Source: Hippasteria phrygiana (taxonomy: Eukaryota > Echinodermata > Asteroidea > Valvatida > Goniasteridae). From it: 64,000 bases of DNA. Below the pieces are notes generated by a model. It saw only the letters and a list, made by a program, of their open reading frames with translations, was not told the DNA's origin and searched no databases. Position numbers and translations under genes: made by a program. Position 1 is the stretch's first letter. Each line of letters opens with the position of its first letter. Location: the NCBI GenBank assembly GCA_037893225.1, contig JAZGUH010000120.1:992001-1056000 (forward strand). Reading direction: 5' to 3'. This document shows, piece by piece, positions 23,201 to 34,107 of this stretch.

Positions 23201-25263
23201 TTGGTCTGGATGTTGTTGAGAAGTCACTCTTTCCAACAGTATCAAGATTGGGCGCAAATTCGTTCAACATCGGGTCGAAAAACGGCGTCATTTGGGGCCC
23301 AAGTTGCGTGGTGGGGGTGTCGGCTAGTCCCATTGTATAGCATGTGCAGTTATGCGGGAATGTAGAAAGATTACTTCGAAAAACCTACTCGCTTATCTCG
23401 GCCACTATTCGGCTGAACTTGGGTCTGAGGAGCTGGATATTAATCTGGATGTTGCTGAGAAGTCACTCTTTCCAACAGTATCAAGATTGGGCGCAATTTC
23501 GTTCAACATCGGGTCGAAAAACGGCGTCATTTGGGGGCCCAAGTTGCGTGGTGGGGGTGTCGGCTAGTCCCATTGTATAGCATGTGCAGTTATGCGGGAA
23601 TGCAGACAAATTAGTTCGAAAAACCTACTCGCTTATCTCGGCCACCATTCGGCTGAACTTGGGTCTGAGGAGCTGGATATTGGTCTGGATGTTGCTGAGA
23701 AGTCACTCTTTCCAACAGTATCAAGATTGGGCGCAATTTCCTTCAACATCGGGTCGAAAACGGCGTCATTTGGGGCCCAAGTTGCGTGGTGGGGGTGTCG
23801 GCTAGTCCCATTGTATAGCATGTGCAGTTATGCGGGAATGCAGACAAATTCGTTCGACAAACCTACTCGCTTATCTCGGCCACCATTCGGCTGAACTTGG
23901 GTCTGAGGAGCTGGATATTGGTATGGATGTTGCTGAGAAGTCACTCTTTCCAACAGTATCAAGATTGGGCGCAATTTCCTTCAACATCGGGTCGAAAAAC
24001 GGCGTCATTTGGGGCCCAAGTTGCGTGGTGGGGGTGTCGGCTAGTCCCATTGTATAGCATGTGCAGTTATGCGGGAATGTAGAAAGATTACTTCGAAAAA
24101 CCTACTCGCTTATCTCGGCCACTATTCGGCTGAACTTGGGTCTGAGGAGCTGGATATTAATCTGGATGTTGCTGAGAAGTCACTCTTTCCAACAGTATCA
24201 AGATTGTGTGCAATTTCGTTCAACATCGGGTCGAAAAACGGCGTCATTTGGGGCCCAAGTTGCGTGGTGGGGGTGTCGGCTAGTCCCATTGTATAGCATG
24301 TGCAGTTATGCGGGAATGTAGAAAGATTACTTCGAAAAACCTACTTGCTTATCTCGGCCACTATTCGGCTGAACGTGGGTCTGAGGAGCTGGATATTGGT
24401 CTGGATGTTGCTGAGAAGTCACTCTTTCCAACAGTATCAAGATTGGGCGCAATTTCGTTCAACATCGGGTCGAAAAACGGCGTCATTTGGGGGCCCAAGT
24501 TGCGTGGTGGGGGTGTCGGCTAGTCCCATTGTATAGCATGTGCAGTTATGCGGGAATGCAGAAAAATTAGTTCGAAAAACCTACTCGCTTATCTCGGCCA
24601 CCATTCGGCTGAACTTGGGTCTGAGGAGCTGGATATTGGTCTGGATGTTGCTGAGAAGTCACTCTTTCCAACAGTATCAAGATTGGGTGCAATTTCCTTC
24701 AACATCGGGTCGAAAACGGCGTCATTTGGGGCCCAAGTTGCGTGGTGGGGGTGTCGGCTAGTCCCATTGTATAGCATGTGCAGTTATGCGGGAATGCAGA
24801 CAAATTCGTTCGAAAAACCTACTCGCTTATCTCGGCCACCATTCGGCTGAACTTGGGTCTGAGGAGCTGAATATTGGTCTGGATGTTGCTGAGAAGTCAC
24901 TCTTTCCAACAGTATCAAGATTGGGCGCAATTTCCTTCAACATCGGGTCGAAAAACGGCGTCATTTGGGGCCCAAGTTGCGTGGTGGGGGTGTCGGCTAG
25001 TCCCATTGTATAGCATGTGCAGTTATGCGGGAATGCAGATAAATTCGTTCGACAAACCTACTCGTTTATCTCGGCCACCATTCGGCTGAACTTGGGTCTG
25101 AGGAGCTGGATATTGGTCTGGATGTTGCTGAGAAGTCACTCTTTCCAACAGTATCAAGATTGAGCACAATTTCGTTCAACATCGGGTCGAAAAACGGCGT
25201 CATTTGGGGCCCAAGGTGCGTGGTGGGGGTGTCGGCTAGTCCCATTGTATAGCATGTGAAGTT
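19528..25263 (+). repeat. Two related blocks offset by 3,107 then 2,868 bp
   Basis: Monomers 19528-20723 (G-H-I-J-K-L) recur at 22635-23830, offset 3,107 bp. Monomers 21201-22396 (M-N-D-P-Q-A) recur at 24069-25264, offset 2,868 bp. The offset drops by 239 bp because the second block has no counterpart of the I monomer at 20962: its L-like copy 23830 ends GGTGTCGGCTAG and runs straight into M. The rare GAGCACAATTTCG in Q at 22157 and 25025 confirms common descent. Private states include GTTCGGAAAACC at 21680, a GCATATGCAG tail before 21201, and GCAGAAAAATTCG at 20723. Confidence 0.83.
22610..22640 (+). other. A-to-G junction: five cassette monomers skipped
   Basis: The class A monomer at 22396 keeps its own right-hand markers (GGCCAAAG, GGCTAGACCC) up to about 22615. 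It then passes through GTATAGCAAGTGAAG directly into class G at 22635. In other cassettes A is followed by B, C, D, E and F before G, and the GCAAGTGAAG tail normally belongs to F. This is a clean in-register deletion of five monomers, probably by unequal exchange inside the shared tail. Confidence 0.82.
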
Positions 25264-27176
25264 ATGCGGGAATGCAGAAAAATTAGTTCGAAAAACCTAC
25301 TCGCTTATCTCGGCCACCATTCGGCTGAACTTGGGTCTGAGGAGCTGAATATTGGTCTGGATGTTGCTGAGAAGTCACTCTTTCCAACAGTATCAAGATT
25401 GTGTGCAATTTCGTTCAACATCGGGTCGAAAAACGTCGTCATTTGGGGCCAAAGTTGCGTGGTGGGGGTGTCGGCTAGACCCATTGTATAGCATGTGCAG
25501 TTGTGCGGGAATGCAGAAAGATTACTTCGAAAAATCTACTCGCTTATCTCGGCCACTATTCGGCTGAACGTGGGTCTGAGGAGCTGGATATTGGTCTGGA
25601 TGTTGCTGAGAAGTCACTCTTTCCAACAGTATCAAGATTGAGCGCAATTTCGTTCAACATCGGGTCGAAAAACGGCGTCATTTGGGGCCCAAGTTGCGTG
25701 GTGGGGGTGTCGGCTAGTCCCATTGTATAGCATGTGCAGTTATGCGGGAATGTAGAAAGATTACTTCGAAAAACCTACTTGCTTATCTCGGCCACTATTC
25801 GGCTGAACGTGGGTCTGAGGAGCTGGATATTGGTCTGGATGTTGCTGAGAAGTCACTCTTTCCAACAGTATCAAGATTGTGCGCAATTTCGTTCAACATC
25901 GGGTCGAAAAACGGCGTCATTTGGGGGCCCAAGTTGCGTGGTGGGGGTGTCGGCTAGTCCCATTGTATAGCATGTGCAGTTATGCGGGAATGCAGAAAAA
26001 TTAGTTCGAAAAACCTACTCGCTTATCTCGGCCACCATTCGGCTGAACTTGGGTCTGAGGAGCTGGATATTGGTCTGGATGTTGCTGAGAAGTCACTCTT
26101 TCCAACAGTATCAAGATTGGGTGCAATTTCCTTCAACATCGGGTCGAAAACGGCGTCATTTGGGGCCCAAGTTGCGTGGTGGGGGTGTCGGCTAGTCCCA
26201 TTGTATAGCATGTGCAGTTATGCGGGAATGCAGACAAATTCGTTCGACAAACCTACTCGTTTATCTCGGCCACCATTCGGCTGAACTTGGGTCTGAGGAG
26301 CTGGATATTGGTATGGATGTTGCTGAGAAGTCACTCTTTCCAACAGTATCAAGATTGGGCGCAATTTCGTTCAACATCGGGTCGAAAAACGGCGTCATTT
26401 GGGGCCCAAGTTGCGTGGTGGGGGTGTCGGCTAGTCCCATTGTATAGCATGTGAAGTTATGCGGGAATGCAGAAAAATTAGTTCGAAAAACCTACTCGCT
26501 TATCTCGGCCACCATTCGGCTGAACTTGGGTCTGAGGAGCTGAATATTGGTCTGGATGTTGCTGAGAAGTCACTCTTTCCAACAGTATCAAGATTGGGGG
26601 CAATTTCGTTCAACATCGGGTCGAAAAACGGCGTCATTTGGGGGCCCAAGGTGCGTGGTGGGGGTGTCGGCTAGTCCCATTGTATAGCATGTGAAGTTAT
26701 GCGGGAATGCAGAAAAATTAGTTCGAAAAACCTACTCGCTTATCTCGGCCACCATTCGGCTGAACTTCGGTTGGAGGAGCTGAATATTGGTCTGGATGTT
26801 GCTGAGAAGTCACTCTTTCCAACAGTATCAAGATTGGGCGCAATTTCGTTCAACATCGGGTCGAAAAACGGCGTCATTTGGGGCCCAAGTTGCGTGGTGG
26901 GGGTGTCGGCTAGTCCCATTGTATAGCATGTGCAGTTATGCGGGAATGCAGACAAATTCGTTCGACAAACCTACTCGCTTATCTCGGCCACCATTCGGCT
27001 GAACTTGGGTCTGAGGAGCTGAATATTGGTCTGGATGTTGCTGAGAAGTCACTCTTTCCAACAGTATCAAGATTGGGCGCAATTTCCTTCAACATCGGGT
27101 CGAAAAACGGCGTCATTTGGGGCCCAAGTTGCGTGGTGGGGGTCTCGGGTAGTCCCATTGTATAGCATGTGCAGTT
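25264..27176 (+). repeat. A-to-H cassette, copy 5
   Basis: Monomers start at 25264, 25503, 25742, 25982, 26220, 26459, 26699 and 26938. It resembles copy 2 in having GCATGTGAAG before G and CTGAAC rather than CTAAAC in E, while its A monomer has the full AAACGTCGTC, GGCCAAAG, GGCTAGACCC set. The right half of H (from 27032) already belongs to the 2,868-bp duplicated tract. Confidence 0.83.
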
Positions 27177-30100
27177 ATGCGGGAATGCAGAAAAATTAGA
27201 TCGAAAAACCTACTCGCTTATCTCGGCCACCATTCGGCTAAACTTGGGTCCGAGGAGCTGGATATTGGTCTGGATGTTGTTGAGAAGTCACTCTTTCCAA
27301 CAGTATCAAGATTGGGCGCAAATTCGTTCAACATCGGGTCGAAAAACGGCGTCATTTGGGGCCCAAGTTGCGTGGTGGGGGTGTCGGCTAGTCCCATTGT
27401 ATAGCATGTGCAGTTATGCGGGAATGCAGACAAATTCGTTCGACAAACCTACTCGTTTATCTCGGCCACCATTCGGCTGAACTTGGGTCTGAGGAGCTGG
27501 ATATTGGTATGGATGTTGCTGAGAAGTCACTCTTTCCAACAGTATCAAGATTGGGCGCAATTTCGTTCAACATCGGGTCGAAAAACGGCGTCATTTGGGG
27601 CCCAAGTTGCGTGGTGGGGGTGTCGGCTAGTCCCATTGTATAGCATGTGAAGTTATGCGGGAATGCAGACAAATTAGTTCGAAAAACCTACTCGCTTATC
27701 TCGGCCACCATTCGGCTGAACTTGGGTCTGAGGAGCTGAATATTGGTCTGGATGTTGCTGAGAAGTCACTCTTTCCAACAGTATCAAGATTGTGTGCAAT
27801 TTCGTTCAACATCGGGTCGAAAAACGGCGTCATTTGGGGCCCAAGTTGCGTGGTGGGGGTGTCGGCTAGTCCCATTGTATAGCATGTGCAGTTATGCGGG
27901 AATGCAGAAAAATTAGTTCGAAAAACCTACTCGCTTATCTCGGCCACCATTCGGCTAAACTTGGGTCCGAGGAGCTGGATATTGGTCTGGATGTTGTTGA
28001 GAAGTCACTCTTTCCAACAGTATCAAGATTGGGCGTAAATTCGTTCAACATCGGGTCGAAAAACGGCGTCATTTGGGGCCCAAGTTGCGTGGTGGGGGTG
28101 TCGGCTAGTCCCATTGTATAGCATGTGCAGTTATGCGGGAATGTAGAAAGATTACTTCGAAAAACCTACTCGCTTATCTCGGCCACTATTCGGCTGAACT
28201 TGGGTCTGAGGAGCTGGATATTAATCTGGATGTTGCTGAGAAGTCACTCTTTCCAACAGTATCAAGATTGGGCGCAATTTCGTTCAACATCGGGTCGAAA
28301 AACGGCGTCATTTGGGGGCCCAAGTTGCGTGGTGGGGGTGTCGGCTAGTCCCATTGTATAGCATGTGCAGTTATGCGGGAATGCAGACAAATTAGTTCGA
28401 AAAACCTACTCGCTTATCTCGGCCACCATTCGGCTGAACTTGGGTCTGAGGAGCTGGATATTGGTCTGGATGTTGCTGAGAAGTCACTCTTTCCAACAGT
28501 ATCAAGATTGGGCGCAATTTCCTTCAACATCGGGTCGAAAACGGCGTCATTTGGGGCCCAAGTTGCGTGGTGGGGGTGTCGGCTAGTCCCATTGTATAGC
28601 ATGTGCAGTTATGCGGGAATGCAGACAAATTCGTTCGACAAACCTACTCGCTTATCTCGGCCACCATTCGGCTGAACTTGGGTCTGAGGAGCTGGATATT
28701 GGTATGGATGTTGCTGAGAAGTCACTCTTTCCAACAGTATCAAGATTGGGCGCAATTTCCTTCAACATCGGGTCGAAAAACGGCGTCATTTGGGGCCCAA
28801 GTTGCGTGGTGGGGGTCTCGGGTAGTCCCATTGTATAGCATGTGCAGTTATGCGGGAATGCAGAAAAATTAGATCGAAAAACCTACTCGCTTATCTCGGC
28901 CACCATTCGGCTAAACTTGGGTCCGAGGAGCTGGATATTGGTCTGGATGTTGTTGAGAAGTCACTCTTTCCAACAGTATCAAGATTGGGCGCAAATTCGT
29001 TCAACATCGGGTCGAAAAACGGCGTCATTTGGGGCCCAAGTTGCGTGGTGGGGGTGTCGGCTAGTCCCATTGTATAGCATGTGCAGTTATGCGGGAATGT
29101 AGAAAGATTACTTCGAAAAACCTACTCGCTTATCTCGGCCACTATTCGGCTGAACTTGGGTCTGAGGAGCTGGATATTAATCTGGATGTTGCTGAGAAGT
29201 CACTCTTTCCAACAGTATCAAGATTGTGTGCAATTTCGTTCAACATCGGGTCGAAAAACGGCGTCATTTGGGGCCCAAGTTGCGTGGTGGGGGTGTCGGC
29301 TAGTCCCATTGTATAGCATGTGCAGTTATGCGGGAATGTAGAAAGATTACTTCGAAAAACCTACTTGCTTATCTCGGCCACTATTCGGCTGAACGTGGGT
29401 CTGAGGAGCTGGATATTGGTCTGGATGTTGCTGAGAAGTCACTCTTTCCAACAGTATCAAGATTGGGCGCAATTTCGTTCAACATCGGGTCGAAAAACGG
29501 CGTCATTTGGGTGCCCAAGTTGCGTGGTGGGGGTGTCGGCTAGTCCCATTGTATAGCATGTGCAGTTATGCGGGAATGCAGACAAATTAGTTCGAAAAAC
29601 CTACTCGCTTATCTCGGCCACCATTCGGCTGAACTTGGGTCTGAGGAGCTGGATATTGGTCTGGATGTTGCTGAGAAGTCACTCTTTCCAACAGTATCAA
29701 GATTGGGCGCAATTTCCTTCAACATCGGGTCGAAAACGGCGTCATTTGGGGCCCAAGTTGCGTGGTGGGGGTGTCGGCTAGTCCCATTGTATAGCATGTG
29801 CAGTTATGCGGGAATGCAGACAAATTCGTTCGACAAACCTACTCGCTTATCTCGGCCACCATTCGGCTGAACTTGGGTCTGAGGAGCTGGATATTGGTAT
29901 GGATGTTGCTGAGAAGTCACTCTTTCCAACAGTATCAAGATTGGGCGCAATTTCCTTCAACATCGGGTCGAAAAACGGCGTCATTTGGGGCCCAAGTTGC
30001 GTGGTGGGGGTCTCGGGTAGTCCCATTGTATAGCATGTGCAGTTATGCGGGAATGCAGAAAAATTAGATCGAAAAACCTACTCGCTTATCTCGGCCACCA

Positions 30101-33100
30101 TTCGGCTAAACTTGGGTCCGAGGAGCTGGATATTGGTCTGGATGTTGTTGAGAAGTCACTCTTTCCAACAGTATCAAGATTGGGCGCAAATTCGTTCAAC
30201 ATCGGGTCGAAAAACGGCGTCATTTGGGGCCCAAGTTGCGTGGTGGGGGTGTCGGCTAGTCCCATTGTATAGCATGTGCAGTTATGCGGGAATGCAGACA
30301 AATTCGTTCGACAAACCTACTCGTTTATCTCGGCCACCATTCGGCTGAACTTGGGTCTGAGGAGCTGGATATTGGTATGGATGTTGCTGAGAAGTCACTC
30401 TTTCCAACAGTATCAAGATTGGGCGCAATTTCGTTCAACATCGGGTCGAAAAACGGCGTCATTTGGGGCCCAAGTTGCGTGGTGGGGGTGTCGGCTAGTC
30501 CCATTGTATAGCATGTGAAGTTATGCGGGAATGCAGACAAATTAGTTCGAAAAACCTACTCGCTTATCTCGGCCACCATTCGGCTGAACTTGGGTCTGAG
30601 GAGCTGAATATTGGTCTGGATGTTGCTGAGAAGTCACTCTTTCCAACAGTATCAAGATTGTGTGCAATTTCGTTCAACATCGGGTCGAAAAACGGCGTCA
30701 TTTGGGGCCCAAGTTGCGTGGTGGGGGTGTCGGCTAGTCCCATTGTATAGCATGTGCAGTTATGCGGGAATGCAGAAAAATTAGTTCGAAAAACCTACTC
30801 GCTTATCTCGGCCACCATTCGGCTAAACTTGGGTCCGAGGAGCTGGATATTGGTCTGGATGTTGTTGAGAAGTCACTCTTTCCAACAGTATCAAGATTGG
30901 GCGTAAATTCGTTCAACATCGGGTCGAAAAACGGCGTCATTTGGGGCCCAAGTTGCGTGGTGGGGGTGTCGGCTAGTCCCATTGTATAGCATGTGCAGTT
31001 ATGCGGGAATGTAGAAAGATTACTTCGAAAAACCTACTCGCTTATCTCGGCCACTATTCGGCTGAACTTGGGTCTGAGGAGCTGGATATTAATCTGGATG
31101 TTGCTGAGAAGTCACTCTTTCCAACAGTATCAAGATTGGGCGCAATTTCGTTCAACATCGGGTCGAAAAACGGCGTCATTTGGGGGCCCAAGTTGCGTGG
31201 TGGGGGTGTCGGCTAGTCCCATTGTATAGCATGTGCAGTTATGCGGGAATGCAGACAAATTAGTTCGAAAAACCTACTCGCTTATCTCGGCCACCATTCG
31301 GCTGAACTTGGGTCTGAGGAGCTGGATATTGGTCTGGATGTTGCTGAGAAGTCACTCTTTCCAACAGTATCAAGATTGGGCGCAATTTCCTTCAACATCG
31401 GGTCGAAAACGGCGTCATTTGGGGCCCAAGTTGCGTGGTGGGGGTGTCGGCTAGTCCCATTGTATAGCATGTGCAGTTATGCGGGAATGCAGACAAATTC
31501 GTTCGACAAACCTACTCGCTTATCTCGGCCACCATTCGGCTGAACTTGGGTCTGAGGAGCTGGATATTGGTATGGATGTTGCTGAGAAGTCACTCTTTCC
31601 AACAGTATCAAGATTGGGCGCAATTTCCTTCAACATCGGGTCGAAAAACGGCGTCATTTGGGGCCCAAGTTGCGTGGTGGGGGTCTCGGGTAGTCCCATT
31701 GTATAGCATGTGCAGTTATGCGGGAATGCAGAAAAATTAGATCGAAAAACCTACTCGCTTATCTCGGCCACCATTCGGCTAAACTTGGGTCCGAGGAGCT
31801 GGATATTGGTCTGGATGTTGTTGAGAAGTCACTCTTTCCAACAGTATCAAGATTGGGCGCAAATTCGTTCAACATCGGGTCGAAAAACGGCGTCATTTGG
31901 GGCCCAAGTTGCGTGGTGGGGGTGTCGGCTAGTCCCATTGTATAGCATGTGCAGTTATGCGGGAATGTAGAAAGATTACTTCGAAAAACCTACTCGCTTA
32001 TCTCGGCCACTATTCGGCTGAACTTGGGTCTGAGGAGCTGGATATTAATCTGGATGTTGCTGAGAAGTCACTCTTTCCAACAGTATCAAGATTGTGTGCA
32101 ATTTCGTTCAACATCGGGTCGAAAAACGGCGTCATTTGGGGCCCAAGTTGCGTGGTGGGGGTGTCGGCTAGTCCCATTGTATAGCATGTGCAGTTATGCG
32201 GGAATGTAGAAAGATTACTTCGAAAAACCTACTTGCTTATCTCGGCCACTATTCGGCTGAACGTGGGTCTGAGGAGCTGGATATTGGTCTGGATGTTGCT
32301 GAGAAGTCACTCTTTCCAACAGTATCAAGATTGGGCGCAATTTCGTTCAACATCGGGTCGAAAAACGGCGTCATTTGGGTGCCCAAGTTGCGTGGTGGGG
32401 GTGTCGGCTAGTCCCATTGTATAGCATGTGCAGTTATGCGGGAATGCAGACAAATTAGTTCGAAAAACCTACTCGCTTATCTCGGCCACCATTCGGCTGA
32501 ACTTGGGTCTGAGGAGCTGGATATTGGTCTGGATGTTGCTGAGAAGTCACTCTTTCCAACAGTATCAAGATTGGGCGCAATTTCCTTCAACATCGGGTCG
32601 AAAACGGCGTCATTTGGGGCCCAAGTTGCGTGGTGGGGGTGTCGGCTAGTCCCATTGTATAGCATGTGCAGTTATGCGGGAATGCAGACAAATTCGTTCG
32701 ACAAACCTACTCGCTTATCTCGGCCACCATTCGGCTGAACTTGGGTCTGAGGAGCTGGATATTGGTATGGATGTTGCTGAGAAGTCACTCTTTCCAACAG
32801 TATCAAGATTGGGCGCAATTTCCTTCAACATCGGGTCGAAAAACGGCGTCATTTGGGGCCCAAGTTGCGTGGTGGGGGTCTCGGGTAGTCCCATTGTATA
32901 GCATGTGCAGTTATGCGGGAATGCAGAAAAATTAGATCGAAAAACCTACTCGCTTATCTCGGCCACCATTCGGCTAAACTTGGGTCCGAGGAGCTGGATA
33001 TTGGTCTGGATGTTGTTGAGAAGTCACTCTTTCCAACAGTATCAAGATTGGGCGCAAATTCGTTCAACATCGGGTCGAAAAACGGCGTCATTTGGGGCCC

Positions 33101-33162
33101 AAGTTGCGTTGTGGGGGTGTCGGCTAGTCCCATTGTATAGCATGTGCAGTTATGCGGGAATG
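27032..33162 (+). repeat. 2,868-bp (12-monomer) near-perfect tandem duplication
   Basis: The tract 27032-30294 matches 29900-33162 at a constant offset of 2,868 bp. The only difference I found by eye is GCGTGG to GCGTTG at 33110. The unit runs I 27177, an E-like copy 27416, 27655, 27894, J 28133, K 28373, L 28611, I 28850, M 29089, N 29328, K 29568, L 29806. Rare markers shared by both copies are GGGCGTAAATTCG (27894, 30762) and TTTGGGTGCCCAAG (29328, 32196). The left limit is set by GGTCTGG against GGTATGG (27031 and 29899), the right by GTAGAAAG against GCAGACAA (33163 and 30295). Confidence 0.9.
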
Positions 33163-34107
33163 TAGAAAGATTACTTCGAAAAACCTACTCGCTTATCTCG
33201 GCCACTATTCGGCTGAACGTGGGTCTGAGGAGCTGGATATTGGTCTGGATGTTGCTGAGAAGTCACTCTTTCCAACAGTATCAAGATTGGGCGCAATTTC
33301 GTTCAACATCGGGTCGAAAAACGGCGTCATTTGGGGGCCCAAGTTGCGTGGTGGGGGTGTCGGCTAGTCCCATTGTATAGCATGTGCAGTTATGCGGGAA
33401 TGCAGACAAATTAGTTCGAAAAACCTACTCGCTTATCTCGGCCACCATTCGGCTGAACTTGGGTCTGAGGAGCTGGATATTGGTCTGGATGTTGCTGAGA
33501 AGTCACTCTTTCCAACAGTATCAAGATTGGGCGCAATTTCCTTCAACATCGGGTCGAAAACGGCGTCATTTGGGGCCCAAGTTGCGTGGTGGGGGTGTCG
33601 GCTAGTCCCATTGTATAGCATGTGCAGTTATGCGGGAATGCAGACAAATTCGTTCGACAAACCTACTCGCTTATCTCGGCCACCATTCGGCTGAACTTGG
33701 GTCTGAGGAGCTGTATATTGGTCTGGATGTTGCTGAGAAGTCACTCTTTCCAACAGTATCAAGATTGGGCGCAATTTCCTTCAACATCGGGTCGAAAAAC
33801 GGCGTCATTTGGGGCCCAAGTTGCGTGGTGGGGGTGTCGGCTAGTCCCATTGTATAGCATGTGCAGTTATGCGGGAATGCAGATAAATTCGTTCGACAAA
33901 CCTACTCGTTTATCTCGGCCACCATTCGGCTGAACTTGGGTCTGAGGAGCTGGATATTGGTCTGGATGTTGCTGAGAAGTCACTCTTTCCAACAGTATCA
34001 AGATTGAGCGCAATTTCGTTCAACATCGGGTCGAAAAACGGCGTCATTTGGGGCCCAAGGTGCGTGGTGGGGGTGTCGGCTAGTCCCATTGTATAGCATG
34101 TGCAGTT
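33152..34107 (+). repeat. Bridge of N, K, P and Q monomers
   Basis: Monomers 33152 (N-like, but with CCTACTCGC rather than CCTACTTGC), 33392 (K), 33630 (P with GAGCTGTATATT and the head TTCGACAAACC) and 33869 (Q) link the 2,868-bp and 2,630-bp duplications. The K-to-P join is not seen elsewhere in the window, so an exchange probably took place within the shared TTCCTTC to tail region. Confidence 0.75.

Noticed and set aside
27032..33162. Assembly artefact as explanation for the near-identical 2,868-bp copies
   Set aside because: Not excluded, but not preferred: the copies have different flanks and one private base (33110), and other duplications of different ages surround them. Only raw reads can decide.
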